A stretch of DNA of 64,000 nt, from NCBI GenBank assembly GCA_963739795.1, contig CAVUBL010000008.1:372001-436000 (forward strand), given 5' to 3'. Below, piece after piece: positions 1 through 8,522 of the stretch; positions within the stretch are counted from its first letter, which is position 1; each line of letters begins with the position of its first letter. The notes beneath the pieces are model-generated. The model was not told the origin of the DNA. It was given only the letters and a program-made list of their open reading frames with translations, and did no database searches. Both the position numbers and the translations under genes were made by a program. The DNA comes from CAVUBL01 sp963739795. Lineage in GTDB: Bacteria > Acidobacteriota > Thermoanaerobaculia > Multivoradales > DATKCC01.

Positions 1-1356
1 ACCGGCATCCCGGACGACCACTTCAGCCGTGTCGTCCGCGCCGACCCGGAGCGCCGGGGCCTGCTCTACGCCGGCACCGAGGACGGGATGTACGTCTCCT
101 TCGACGACGGCGCGAGCTGGCGACCGCTCCAGCTCAACCTGCCCATCACTCCGGTCACCGACCTGACGATCAAGGACGGCGACCTAGTCGCGGCCACCCA
201 GGGGCGGGCTTTCTGGGTGCTCGATGACCTCTCGCCCCTGCGCGACCTGACCGCCGCCGAGGCGGCCTCCGTCCCGCCCGAGGCGGCGGCGAAGGCCGAC
301 GCCAAGGAGGCCAAGGAAGCCAAGAAGGGCGGCAGGCGCTCCGGGAGCAAGAGCGCGCCGGCGCCGCAGACGGCCGCGGCCGAGCCGGCCCTCCTCGCGC
401 CGCGCCCGGCCATGCGCCTGCAGGGCGGGCGGAGCTTCGGCGAGCCGGAGGACGCCGGCGCCAACCCGCCCACCGGGCTGGCGCTCTATTACGTCCTGCC
501 CGAGGAGCCGGCGAAGGACACCAAGCTGCAGATCGACCTCCTCCAGCCCGACGGCAAGGTGATCCGGAGCTTCGTCCGGAAGCCGGCCCCCGGAGAGAAG
601 AGCGACAAGGACAAGGCGAAGGACGGCGACGACGAGGAGGGCGGCCGGGCGGCCCGCAAGGAGCTCCCCGAGCTCACCGCCGACCGGGGCCTCAACCGGG
701 TGGTCTGGGACCTCACGTACCCGGGCGCCGAGAGCTTCCCGGGCATGGTCCTGTGGAACCGCAACCTCGCCGGACCGGTGGCCGTGCCGGGTGACTACAA
801 AGCGCGCCTGACGGTAGGGGACTGGAGCGGCGAGGTGCCGTTCCAGGTGGTTCCCGATCCCCGCTCGTCGGCGACGCCGGAGGACTACCGGGCCCAGTTC
901 GACTTCGTCGCCCAGGTGCGCGACGAGCTCACCCGGACGAACCGGGCGATCCGCCGCATCCGAGCCGCCACGGACCAGCTCGCGACCCTGAAGAAGCGTC
1001 TCGAGAAGCAGGACCAGGCGCCCGACGTGCGCAAGGCGATCGACGACCTCTCGAAGAAGCTGACCGACGTCGAGGAAACCCTTTACCAGACGAAGAGCCA
1101 CGCCTCCGAGGACCCGCTCAACTTCCCGATCCGGCTCAACGACAAGCTCGCCAACGTCCTGGGGCTTGCCCGGCTGGGAGACTTCCGGCCCACCGACTCC
1201 ATGGTCCAGGTGCGCGGCGAGCTCGAGGGCAAGATCGACGCCCAGCTCGAGACCCTGGACGGCCTGTGGAAGGACGGGCTTTCCGAGGTCAACCGCCTGG
1301 CGGCCCAGGCCGGCGTCCCGGCGGTGATCGTGGAGGCGCCGAAGTCGGACGAGTGA
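1..1356 (+). CDS. BNR/sortilin-type beta-propeller protein, C-terminal part
   Basis: The gene begins before the window: the frame is open from base 1 and 451 residues are visible. The first visible part has an Asp-box-like turn (SFDDGASW) and the segment WVLDDLSPL, seen in large secreted BNR/sortilin-type propeller proteins of Acidobacteriota often annotated as glycosyl hydrolases. After it come an Ala/Lys-rich linker (about residues 100-150), a beta-rich region ending near VPFQVVPDPR, and a charged helical, probably coiled-coil tail (about residues 310-440). The family is usually about 1000 residues, so the signal peptide and most propeller blades lie upstream. No catalytic residue can be assigned, so enzymatic activity is unproven. 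A hairpin follows 50 bases after the stop. Confidence 0.75.
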   Translation, partial: TGIPDDHFSRVVRADPERRGLLYAGTEDGMYVSFDDGASWRPLQLNLPITPVTDLTIKDGDLVAATQGRAFWVLDDLSPLRDLTAAEAASVPPEAAAKADAKEAKEAKKGGRRSGSKSAPAPQTAAAEPALLAPRPAMRLQGGRSFGEPEDAGANPPTGLALYYVLPEEPAKDTKLQIDLLQPDGKVIRSFVRKPAPGEKSDKDKAKDGDDEEGGRAARKELPELTADRGLNRVVWDLTYPGAESFPGMVLWNRNLAGPVAVPGDYKARLTVGDWSGEVPFQVVPDPRSSATPEDYRAQFDFVAQVRDELTRTNRAIRRIRAATDQLATLKKRLEKQDQAPDVRKAIDDLSKKLTDVEETLYQTKSHASEDPLNFPIRLNDKLANVLGLARLGDFRPTDSMVQVRGELEGKIDAQLETLDGLWKDGLSEVNRLAAQAGVPAVIVEAPKSDE

Positions 1357-1406
1357 GGATCCTCCCGGGTGCCGTTTCCTGTCACTCGGGCTGACAGTCC
1401 TGGGAA

Positions 1407-1435
1407 GCCCCGCTGCGCTCGGGCCGGAGCGGGGC
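1407..1435 (+). terminator. possible terminator hairpin after BNR gene
   Basis: GCCCCGCT (1407-1414) pairs perfectly with AGCGGGGC (1428-1435) across a 13-base loop. No U-tract follows, as is common in very GC-rich genomes, so this is only a structural candidate. Confidence 0.35.
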
Positions 1436-1493
1436 CCTCTCCAGCCCGCTCGCGAGCCGGCACTCTCCTTGCTAAGCTCCGTCCTATAGATCG

Positions 1494-2660
1494 ATGGCTA
1501 CTCGTCGACGTGTGCTCGCTGGCCTGGGCCGGATCGTGGTGCTGGGCCTCTTCTTGCCGCCTGCGGTGGTGGCGGCTGGTGGCGGTCGGGTCTACCAACC
1601 CGCTCCGGCCACCTGGAACGAGCTCTTCCCTCCGCCCCTCGAAGCGCCTTGGGTCGAGCCGCCGCCGGTCCTCGCGCCGAAGGACGAAGGCGGGCGTCTG
1701 GCCCCAGAGACCGCGCCCACCCCGACCTATGAAGCCCAGGTGGTCGACCTGGTCAACCAGGTGCGCTGGGACAACGGCCAGCTTCCGCCGCTCAAGGACG
1801 TGTCAGAGCTCGACTCGGCCTCCGAGACCCACAGCTCGAACATGGCCACGCGGGACTTCTTCGCCCACTGTGACCCGGACACGCAGACCCTGCCGTGGGA
1901 CCGGATGGTGGCGGCGGGCTACACGAACTGGGTGCACGCGGCCGAGAACATCGCCGCCGGGTACCTAACCCCCTCCGACGTCGTGGCGGGCTGGGTTGCG
2001 AGCCCGGGCCACTACGCGAACATCATCTCGACGTCCAACTACGAGATCGGCGTGGGCTACGTCTACCAGTCGGGCGACCAGGCAACCGTGCGAGAGGATC
2101 TACTCCCCGCGAACCAGCCCGACTGCGTCTCCGACTCCTTCGGCAATGGCCCCTTATACCGCTACTGGACTCAGGACTTCGGCCGCCGGGCCGGCGTCTA
2201 CCCGGTGGTTATCGACCGGGAGGCGCCCTCGACCACGATGACGAGCGTGGACCTCTACGTCTACGGCACGGGCTTCGCTCAGGACATGCGGTTCTCCAAC
2301 GACGGCAGCACGTGGAGCGCCTGGGAGGCGTACCAGACCGACAAGGCGTGGACCCTCGCCGGCGGCGCCGGCGTCAAGACGGTCTACGCCCAGATCCGCA
2401 ACGGCATGACGGTGCTCCAGGCCAGCGACACCATCTACCTCGACGTGGCGTGCACCGCCGCCACCACCCAGAACCTCTCCAACCAGACAATCACGGGGGC
2501 GGCGACCTACGAGGCCTGCGACACGATCACGGCCGGCACCGCCTTCGCCATCGACTCGCCCGGCAACGTGACCTTCCGGGCGCCCCACATCGTCCTCACC
2601 AACGGCTTCTCGGTGGGCGCTGGGGCGACCTTTCTGGCGGACGGAAGCTCGCCGCCCTGA
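1494..2660 (+). CDS. secreted CAP-domain (SCP/PR-1-like) protein
   Basis: A 388-residue exported protein. A basic start (MATRRR) and hydrophobic segment ending near residue 27 form a signal peptide. Residues about 78-200 are a CAP domain: LVNQVRWDNG, then SNMATRDFFAHCDPD, AAENIAAGY, a WVASPGHYANI segment and EIGVGYVY. The conserved His of the first motif (FFAH) and the GHYANI His are present. The last ~70 residues (NLSNQTITGAATYEAC to the end, with FRAPHIVLTNGFSV) are a beta-rich module that I recognise as a recurrent C-terminal appendage of exported Acidobacteriota proteins. CAP proteins bind lipids or act extracellularly; the substrate here is unknown. The region between about 220 and 320 is not recognised. 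The gene stands alone; the next one is convergent. Confidence 0.85.
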   Translation: MATRRRVLAGLGRIVVLGLFLPPAVVAAGGGRVYQPAPATWNELFPPPLEAPWVEPPPVLAPKDEGGRLAPETAPTPTYEAQVVDLVNQVRWDNGQLPPLKDVSELDSASETHSSNMATRDFFAHCDPDTQTLPWDRMVAAGYTNWVHAAENIAAGYLTPSDVVAGWVASPGHYANIISTSNYEIGVGYVYQSGDQATVREDLLPANQPDCVSDSFGNGPLYRYWTQDFGRRAGVYPVVIDREAPSTTMTSVDLYVYGTGFAQDMRFSNDGSTWSAWEAYQTDKAWTLAGGAGVKTVYAQIRNGMTVLQASDTIYLDVACTAATTQNLSNQTITGAATYEACDTITAGTAFAIDSPGNVTFRAPHIVLTNGFSVGAGATFLADGSSPP

Positions 2661-2663
2661 GGC

Positions 2664-4100
2664 TCAGGGCTCGTCACTCTGACGCCCGGAATCGCCCACC
2701 AGCACCAGCATCAGGTCCATAACGTTGGTGCCGGTGGGGCCGCTGCGGACGAGGTCGCCGAGGCGATCGAAGAAGGGGTAGGCGTCGTTGTCGGCCAAGG
2801 CGCGGGCGGCGTCGAGGCCGAGGGCGCGGGCGCGCCGGACGGTGGACGCGTCGGCGAGGGCGCCGGCGGCGTCCGTGGGGCCGTCGATCCCGTCGGTTCC
2901 GGCCGAGGCCACGAGGAGGGGCGGATCGTCCGGCCGCGCCAGCTCGTTCAGGGTCAGGGCCGCGCCGAGAGCCACCTCCTGGTTGCGGCCGCCCCGGCCC
3001 TCGCCGGTGACCCGGACGGTGGTCTCCCCGGCGGCGACCAGGCAGACGGGGGCCGCCGGCGCGGACTTCCGCCGTGGCCGCCGTGGCCGCCGTGGCCGCC
3101 GCGCCGCCGACAGCCCGATTCCCGCCAGGATTCGCCCGACCTGGCGCGCCTCTCCAGTGACGAGGGTCGAGATCACGAGACTCCGGTAGCCGCGGCGCTC
3201 CGCCTCCCGGCACGCCGCCTCGGCGGCCAGGGCGTCGTTCCCGACCACCCGGACTTGGGCCCGGCCGAAGCAGGGGTCGCCGGGCTTCGGCGATTCGGTC
3301 CCTTCGCTTGCGAAGCTCCCTTCGAGGTGGTTGCGGACGGTCGCCGGGAGCCGCCCCCAGAGGCCCCGCGCGCGCAGGACCTCCACCGCGTCCCGGGTGG
3401 TCGTGGGGTCGGGGGAGAGGGGGCCGGAAGCGATCACGTCCAGGGGATCGCCCACCACGTCCGAGAGGACCAGGGCCACCACCGGAGCGGGCGCGGCGGC
3501 CCGCGCCAGGCGGCCCCCCTTCAGGCGGTCGAGGTGCTTGCGCACGGCGTTGACCTCCCGGATCGGCGCGCCGGAGGCGAGGAGCGCTTCGGTCGTCGCC
3601 TGGACGGACTCCAGGGGCACGCCCTCGGGAGGGAGGGTCATGAGGGCGGAGCCGCCTCCGGAGAGGAGGATCAGGAGGACCTCCGAGGCGCTCGTAGCCT
3701 CCGGGTCCAGGCCCGCAGCTCGCCGCCCCAATCCCTCCGCCAGCTCCAAGACCGCCCGGGCTCCCGCCATCCCTTCGGCGTCGGGCACCGGGTGGCCCCC
3801 GGCGAACCGGCGGAGCGCCGCGGGCGCATCACCGAGTCCCTCCTCGGTGGAGCCCTTGGGAGCGATCAGGACGCCACCGGCGAGCTGTTCGCCCCTCCCC
3901 CCGATCAGGGCCGAAGCGGCCCCCCGGGCCATGGCCCTCGCCGCCTTGCCCACCGCCACCAGGTGCACCTGGGCGCCGCGCGGCAAGAGCTCCGGGTGGT
4001 CCTCGAGGGCCTTGCGGACGAGGGTCTCGGGCTCCACCGCCGCGACGCCCGCCCGGACGATCGCCACGGCATCGCGGCGGAGCTCCTCTTCCGGCAGCAT
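2664..4100 (-). CDS. glycerate 2-kinase (GckA/MOFRL family)
   Basis: A 478-residue protein of the GckA/TtuD type, which phosphorylates D-glycerate to 2-phosphoglycerate. The N-terminal DUF4147 domain carries VHLVAVGKAARAMARGA, LLSGGGSALM and VLSDVVGDPLDVIASGP. The C-terminal MOFRL domain carries AGETTVRVTGEGRGGRNQE and SAGTDGIDGPTDAAG. It starts one base after the stop of the upstream reductase gene, so the two are translationally coupled. Together they turn hydroxypyruvate or glyoxylate-derived tartronate into a glycolytic intermediate. A short Arg-Pro repeat interrupts the protein near residue 335 and comes from a 9-bp tandem DNA repeat. The older names hydroxypyruvate reductase/TtuD for this family are misnomers. 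Confidence 0.93.
   Translation of the reverse strand: MLPEEELRRDAVAIVRAGVAAVEPETLVRKALEDHPELLPRGAQVHLVAVGKAARAMARGAASALIGGRGEQLAGGVLIAPKGSTEEGLGDAPAALRRFAGGHPVPDAEGMAGARAVLELAEGLGRRAAGLDPEATSASEVLLILLSGGGSALMTLPPEGVPLESVQATTEALLASGAPIREVNAVRKHLDRLKGGRLARAAAPAPVVALVLSDVVGDPLDVIASGPLSPDPTTTRDAVEVLRARGLWGRLPATVRNHLEGSFASEGTESPKPGDPCFGRAQVRVVGNDALAAEAACREAERRGYRSLVISTLVTGEARQVGRILAGIGLSAARRPRRPRRPRRKSAPAAPVCLVAAGETTVRVTGEGRGGRNQEVALGAALTLNELARPDDPPLLVASAGTDGIDGPTDAAGALADASTVRRARALGLDAARALADNDAYPFFDRLGDLVRSGPTGTNVMDLMLVLVGDSGRQSDEP
3070..3105 (+). repeat. 9-bp minisatellite inside glycerate kinase gene
   Basis: GCCGTGGCC-like 9-bp units are repeated head to tail three to four times. Because 9 is a multiple of 3, copy changes keep the reading frame. 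On the coding strand the units encode an Arg-Arg-Pro repeat in the linker between the two kinase domains. Confidence 0.8.
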
Positions 4101-4101
4101 G

Positions 4102-5193
4102 TCAGCCCGCGGCCGGTCGCCGCCCGGTCCTCCGATCGATCCGGCGCGCGTAGGCCTCCGTCTCGTAGACCTCGGGGTTCACGCAGTGGCGGGCCCGCTC
4201 GCCGCGCAGGTGGGCGAGGGCGGCCTCCGCCGCCAGGGTGGCCATCATCGCCCGGGTGTCCCGGCTGGCGCTCCCGACGTGGGGCAGCAGGACCGCCTTG
4301 CCCTCCGCGGCCAGCTCGGCGAGGCCCGGGGCGAGGGCCGGCTCCTCCTCGTAGACGTCCAGCCCGGCCCCCGCGATCCACCCCGCGCGAAGGGCCCGGA
4401 CCAGGGCCGCCTCGTCGATCACCGGGCCGCGCGAGGCGTTGATCAGGCACGCAGTGGGCTTCATGGTTCGGAGCTCTGCCTCGCCGATCAGGTGGTGCGT
4501 CGCAGTGGAAAGCGCCGGGTGGAGAGAGACGAAGTCGCTCCGCCCGAGGAGCTCCGGCAGCTCGGCCCAGGTCGCCACCTCGTCCTCCTCGATCGCGTCG
4601 ACCGCCTCGCGGGCGAAGGGGTCGTAGGCCAGGACGTCCATCTCGAAGCCCACCGCCCGCCGCGCCACGGCCCGCCCGATCCGGCCGTAGCCGACGAGCC
4701 CCAAGACCTTGCGCCGGCCGCTGCCCCCGGGGCTCACGTCGTGGCCCAGGAGCAGGGTGGGGCCCCAGAGCTTGTAGCGGCCGTCCAGCAGGTACCTCTC
4801 CGCCTCCGGGATGCGGCGGGCGACTGCCAGGAGCAGCGCCCAGGTGAGGTCGGCCGTGGTGTCGGTGAGGACGCCCGGGGTGTTCGAGACCGGGATCCCG
4901 AGCTCGCCCGCCGCCGCCAGGTCGACGTTGTCGTAGCCCACCGCCATCTGGGCGACTCCGAGCAGGCGCGGGTTGGACTCGATCACCTCTCGGTCGACGG
5001 GCTCGGTGAGCTGGCACAGGAGCACGTCCGCCCGCCGCACGGCCGCCAGGAGCTCGTCGCGGGTGAGGCCGGCGTCCTCGCGTTCTTGGCAGACCTCGAA
5101 CGGGATCCCGGCTTCGCGCAGCACCTCGAGCCCTGGCTCGGGAATCCTGCGGGTGACGACGACCAGTCCGTCGGGGGCGGGGTCTCGCGTCAT
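4102..5193 (-). CDS. D-2-hydroxyacid dehydrogenase (glyoxylate/hydroxypyruvate reductase)
   Basis: A 363-residue NAD(P)-dependent D-2-hydroxyacid dehydrogenase. The Rossmann motif VLGLVGYGRIGRAVARRA (about residue 175) and the catalytic set are visible: Arg in NASRGPVIDEAALV, Glu in LDVYEEEP and His in LLPHVGSAS. Relatives reduce glyoxylate to glycolate and hydroxypyruvate to D-glycerate with NAD(P)H. Coupling to the downstream glycerate 2-kinase (one-base gap) supports the hydroxypyruvate reductase role. The N-terminus has a few extra residues before VVVTRRIPEPGLE, and the tail after HCVNPEVY is Arg-rich and non-conserved. The start was chosen as the first ATG of the frame. Confidence 0.92.
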   Translation of the reverse strand: MTRDPAPDGLVVVTRRIPEPGLEVLREAGIPFEVCQEREDAGLTRDELLAAVRRADVLLCQLTEPVDREVIESNPRLLGVAQMAVGYDNVDLAAAGELGIPVSNTPGVLTDTTADLTWALLLAVARRIPEAERYLLDGRYKLWGPTLLLGHDVSPGGSGRRKVLGLVGYGRIGRAVARRAVGFEMDVLAYDPFAREAVDAIEEDEVATWAELPELLGRSDFVSLHPALSTATHHLIGEAELRTMKPTACLINASRGPVIDEAALVRALRAGWIAGAGLDVYEEEPALAPGLAELAAEGKAVLLPHVGSASRDTRAMMATLAAEAALAHLRGERARHCVNPEVYETEAYARRIDRRTGRRPAAG

Positions 5194-5245
5194 GGGGGAA
5201 GGCTCGGGCGTGGGGGCCGGCCCGATCCAGATCCGGTCCGGGACC

Positions 5246-7234
5246 TCAGCCGCCGGTGGCGGAGGCCGCCGGCAGGCCGTCCAGGGCGTCGAGGAGCCGC
5301 TCCTTGGTCAGGAGCTCGCTGAACACGCGGGGCTGGGATCCGGGGCGATAGAGCATGTAGAAGGGGATGCCGTAGCGGCCGTGCTCCGCGAGGAAGGCGC
5401 CGATCGTGTCGTCCCGGGTGGTCCAGTCCGCCCGCATGGGGACCACGCCCAAGCGCTCGAAGGCACCGGCCACCTCCGGGGTGTCGAGCACGAGCTTCTC
5501 GTTGAACTTGCAGGTGAAGCACCAGTCGGCGGTCACGTCGACGAACACCGGCCGGCCCGAGGCCGCCAGGGACTCGGCCTTCTGGCGGTCGAAGGTGACC
5601 CAACGGATCAGGCCCGTCGCCTGGGCGCCCGACTGGGTGCCAGGGGCCTCCGAGGTCGCCGCCCGGGCCTGCCAGCCGATCCCCAGGGCGCCGAGCGCCA
5701 GCACCGCCGCCCCCACGCCCGCCAGCCGCCGGAGCAGGACACCGCCACCCTCGCCGGCGCGGTGGCGCAGCCAGACGAAGAGGGCGATGCCCAGCAGGGT
5801 GAGCTCGATCCACGCCTGGCTCTCCAGGCTCACCTGGCGCCCCAGGACGTAGAGCAGCCAGACCGCCGCCGCGGCGAGAAGGAAGCCCATGATCCGCCGC
5901 AGGGTGTCCATCCAGGCGCCGGGCTTGGGCAGCCAGCGAGCGGCGCCCGGCGCCGCGGCGAGGAGCAGGTAGGGCGAGGCCATCCCCAGGCCCACGGCGG
6001 TGAAGATGGCGAAGATGGTGGACGTCGACTGGCCGAGGGCGAAGGCGATGGCGGTGCCCAGGAAGGGCGCCGAGCAGGGCGTGGCCATCAAGGTGGCGAA
6101 GATGCCCGAGGCCATGTGACCGGCCAGGCCTTCGCGGGGGCCGGAGCCGGCGGCGCGGGCGATCACCTGCGGCACCTGGATCTCGAACAGCCCCCAGAGG
6201 TTGAGGCAGAAGAGCACCACCACCACGAGCAGGAAGGTGACGAAGACCGGGTTCTGGAACTGGACCCCCCAGCCCACGGCGGCGCCCGCCGACTTGGCCA
6301 CCGCGGCGGCTCCGGCCAGGGCCCAGAAGGAGACCAGGATGCCGGCGGCGGTGGCGAGGCCCCCCCCGACCACCTCGCGGCGGCCGTGGCCGGCGCTGCG
6401 CACCAGGCCGAAGACCTTGAGCGAGAGGACCGGAAGTACGCACGGCATGAAGTTGAGGATCAGCCCGCCGATCACCCCGAGGAGCAGCATGGCGGCGAGG
6501 CTCGGGGCGGAGGTCCCGCCGGAGCTGGCCGAAGGCGCCGGGCGGGCCGCCTCGCCGGCGGCGGGCGGAGCGCCGGTTCCGGCTCCGCTCCCCGCGCTCG
6601 CCCCCGGGCTCGGTCCGGCTTCCTTCCCCGGGCTCGGCCCGGTTCCCGTCGAGCCGCCGTCGGCGGCCGTCGGGGCCTGGAAGAGGGACTCGTGGGCCGG
6701 CCTCCCGAGCTCGCCGATGGGCAGGGTGAGATCGCCCTGCGCCTTGGTGGGGGGCAGGCACTGCTTGTTGTCGCAGGACTGGAAGGAGAGCTCGCCGGTG
6801 ACCTGGACCTGATCCTGGGCCACCGATTCGGGGACCACCAGGTCGGCGAGGATCACCACCTGGCCGTCGTAGACCGCCAGGGGCTCGTCTTCGAAGGCGA
6901 AGGTCTTGAGCTTCTGGGGCGGGTAGTGGATCTTCGCCGCGGTCCAGCCGTCGGGCAGCTCGAGCCGGAGCTCGGTCGGGATCAGCCACTGGAAAGTCGG
7001 AGTGTGGCTGTTGACGTGCCAACCGGGATCGATGGTGACCCGTGCGGCGATCCGGGCGGGCGAGCCCGGGGCGTACGAGGTGTAATCCGCGAACAGCTCG
7101 ACGCGGGCCTTGGGCGCCCCGCCGAAGCCCTGGGCGTCGGCCGCCGGGGCGACGAGACACGTCGCGAGGAGGGCGGCGGACGCGACAGCGGTCCAGCTCG
7201 GGACGAGGCGGCGCGGGTGGCGGATTCGGCTCAT
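5246..7234 (-). CDS. dsbD: thiol:disulfide interchange protein DsbD
   Basis: A 662-residue protein that carries reducing equivalents from cytoplasmic thioredoxin across the inner membrane to periplasmic partners. After a signal peptide (MSRIRHPRR, cleavage probably after ADA) comes the DsbC-like alpha domain with its pair C154/C159 (CDNKQC). A Gly/Pro/Ala/Ser linker (about 195-245) leads to an eight-helix membrane domain with MPCVLP (C265) and TPCSAPF, and finally a thioredoxin domain with WCFTCK (C572/C575). I chose the ATG at 7234 because it opens the signal peptide; the frame runs further upstream through low-complexity repeat-encoded sequence. A TACGAT box lies about 25 bases before this ATG. 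It is divergent from the metalloprotease gene. Confidence 0.93.
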   Translation of the reverse strand: MSRIRHPRRLVPSWTAVASAALLATCLVAPAADAQGFGGAPKARVELFADYTSYAPGSPARIAARVTIDPGWHVNSHTPTFQWLIPTELRLELPDGWTAAKIHYPPQKLKTFAFEDEPLAVYDGQVVILADLVVPESVAQDQVQVTGELSFQSCDNKQCLPPTKAQGDLTLPIGELGRPAHESLFQAPTAADGGSTGTGPSPGKEAGPSPGASAGSGAGTGAPPAAGEAARPAPSASSGGTSAPSLAAMLLLGVIGGLILNFMPCVLPVLSLKVFGLVRSAGHGRREVVGGGLATAAGILVSFWALAGAAAVAKSAGAAVGWGVQFQNPVFVTFLLVVVVLFCLNLWGLFEIQVPQVIARAAGSGPREGLAGHMASGIFATLMATPCSAPFLGTAIAFALGQSTSTIFAIFTAVGLGMASPYLLLAAAPGAARWLPKPGAWMDTLRRIMGFLLAAAAVWLLYVLGRQVSLESQAWIELTLLGIALFVWLRHRAGEGGGVLLRRLAGVGAAVLALGALGIGWQARAATSEAPGTQSGAQATGLIRWVTFDRQKAESLAASGRPVFVDVTADWCFTCKFNEKLVLDTPEVAGAFERLGVVPMRADWTTRDDTIGAFLAEHGRYGIPFYMLYRPGSQPRVFSELLTKERLLDALDGLPAASATGG

Positions 7235-7312
7235 CGGTCTCGCCTTCGGGGGTCGATCGTACCTTGAGAGTGTGGGAGGTCTGGCGCTCGGGGCCGCGGA
7301 GGATTCGTCCCG

Positions 7313-7388
7313 TACGGGTCCGGTACGGGCCCGGTAGGCATCCGGCAAGGGTCTGGCAAGACCCGGTAAGACCCGGTAAGACCCGGCA
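7313..7388 (+). repeat. degenerate 10-11-bp tandem repeat upstream of dsbD
   Basis: About seven units related to AAGACCCGGT run head to tail. The three units at the right end are almost identical 10-mers; those to the left are 11-mers and more diverged. The array lies in the 395-bp divergent gap between dsbD and the matrixin gene. Confidence 0.75.
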
Positions 7389-7480
7389 CACACGCGTGCG
7401 CCTCGTGGGGTTCAACCCCCGAGGCGGCGCTCCGGATTCCCGGGATCCGTAGGCCGCCGGAGCTCTCCCGCCAACGCCGA

Positions 7481-7509
7481 TTGACACGACGGGTCGTCCA
7501 GGCTACCGT
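7481..7509 (+). promoter_or_regulatory. sigma-70-type promoter for matrixin gene
   Basis: TTGACA at 7481-7486 and TACCGT at 7504-7509 are separated by 17 bases. The perfect -35 and optimal spacing make this a good promoter candidate for the gene starting at 7630. Confidence 0.55.
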
Positions 7510-7629
7510 TGCACTACCCCTAGGGAAGCGCGCCCGGCCGTTTCGGCCCCGCATTGCCCGATCGAGCGCCGGCTCCGGTGGTACCGAGCCCGGTCGACCT
7601 CGCAAGGGCCCGACGAAAGGAGCACCACC

Positions 7630-8478
7630 ATGTCCGTCCCCAGGAGACCGCGATTCCTCCCCCTCGCGGGCATCCTCGCCCTGCTCTCGCCCCTGGCCGT
7701 CTCGGCCCAGCAGGGCGATCCGAGCAGCGTCACCCTGATGCTCGAGAGCAACGACGCTCTACGGGCTCAAGGGATGGACTACATCGTCCAGCAGATCGAC
7801 TACTACAGCCAGGACGGCAGTCGCTCTTCGGCGCGGCTCTTCCAGCAGGAGTTCCGCTGGGTTCCGGGCGACGCGCGCCGCGGGTCCTCCGACGCCTCCC
7901 TCGCCTACCTGTTCGACGGCTCGTGGGGCGACGTCGCCCCCGGCGGCGTTCCGCGCGAGGACGTCCAGGAGGCGGTCGAGCGGGCGGCCTCGATCTGGGC
8001 CTCGGACTCCTGCATGGCCAAGGTCCCCCTGGTCGACCGCGGCGAGTCCACCGGCGACGTCACGATCTTCGACTTCATCGCCGGCGCCGGCAGCCTGGGC
8101 GACCCCTTCGCGGCGGACCTGGTGGTGGCCGGCTTCCACCCCGGGCTGGACAACGTCTTCAGCCCCAACATCCTGGCCTTCTCGGTGAGCTTCGTCTTCG
8201 TCGACGGCACCGGCAACCCGACCGACATCGACCACGACGGCCACCTGGACACGGCCCACAACGAGATCTACTTCAACGAGGACGTCGACTGGAGCGTGCA
8301 CGGCGGCTCCGGCTTCGACATCGAGACCACGACGCTCCACGAGATCGGCCACGCCCTGGGCCTCGGCCACTTCGGCCCGCCGCCCACGAGCGTCATGAAC
8401 CCGGTGTACTCCGGCGTCAAACGTCACCTCTACCCCATCGACCACGCGGCCCTCTGCCTCCTCTACGGCGGGCACTGA
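7630..8478 (+). CDS. secreted matrixin-like zinc metalloprotease
   Basis: A 282-residue exported protease. It has a signal peptide (MSVPRRPRFLPLAGI to about AQQ) and a matrixin/metzincin catalytic domain. The zinc motif is LHEIGHALGLGHFG, with ligands H237, H241 and H247 and catalytic E238. A Met-turn candidate, SVMNPVYSG, follows about ten residues later, as metzincins require. Segments resembling the matrixin core (VQEAVERAASIW, IDHDGHLDTAHNEI) precede it. The domain ends close to the C-terminus, so there is no additional binding domain. A good ribosome site (AAAGGAG, 7616-7622) fixes the start. The substrate is unknown; with the M2 peptidase and CAP protein nearby it suggests an extracellular protein-degrading lifestyle. 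Confidence 0.9.
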   Translation: MSVPRRPRFLPLAGILALLSPLAVSAQQGDPSSVTLMLESNDALRAQGMDYIVQQIDYYSQDGSRSSARLFQQEFRWVPGDARRGSSDASLAYLFDGSWGDVAPGGVPREDVQEAVERAASIWASDSCMAKVPLVDRGESTGDVTIFDFIAGAGSLGDPFAADLVVAGFHPGLDNVFSPNILAFSVSFVFVDGTGNPTDIDHDGHLDTAHNEIYFNEDVDWSVHGGSGFDIETTTLHEIGHALGLGHFGPPPTSVMNPVYSGVKRHLYPIDHAALCLLYGGH

Positions 8479-8507
8479 TGGGCGGCCGCAGGCGGCCGGG
8501 GCGGTGA

Positions 8508-8513
8508 TACGAT
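8508..8513 (+). promoter_or_regulatory. -10-like box next to aminotransferase start
   Basis: TACGAT ends nine bases before the ATG at 8523 and no Shine-Dalgarno sequence lies between. Transcription would start within a few bases of the ATG, giving a leaderless or nearly leaderless mRNA. Confidence 0.4.
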
Positions 8514-8522
8514 CCGCCCGGA

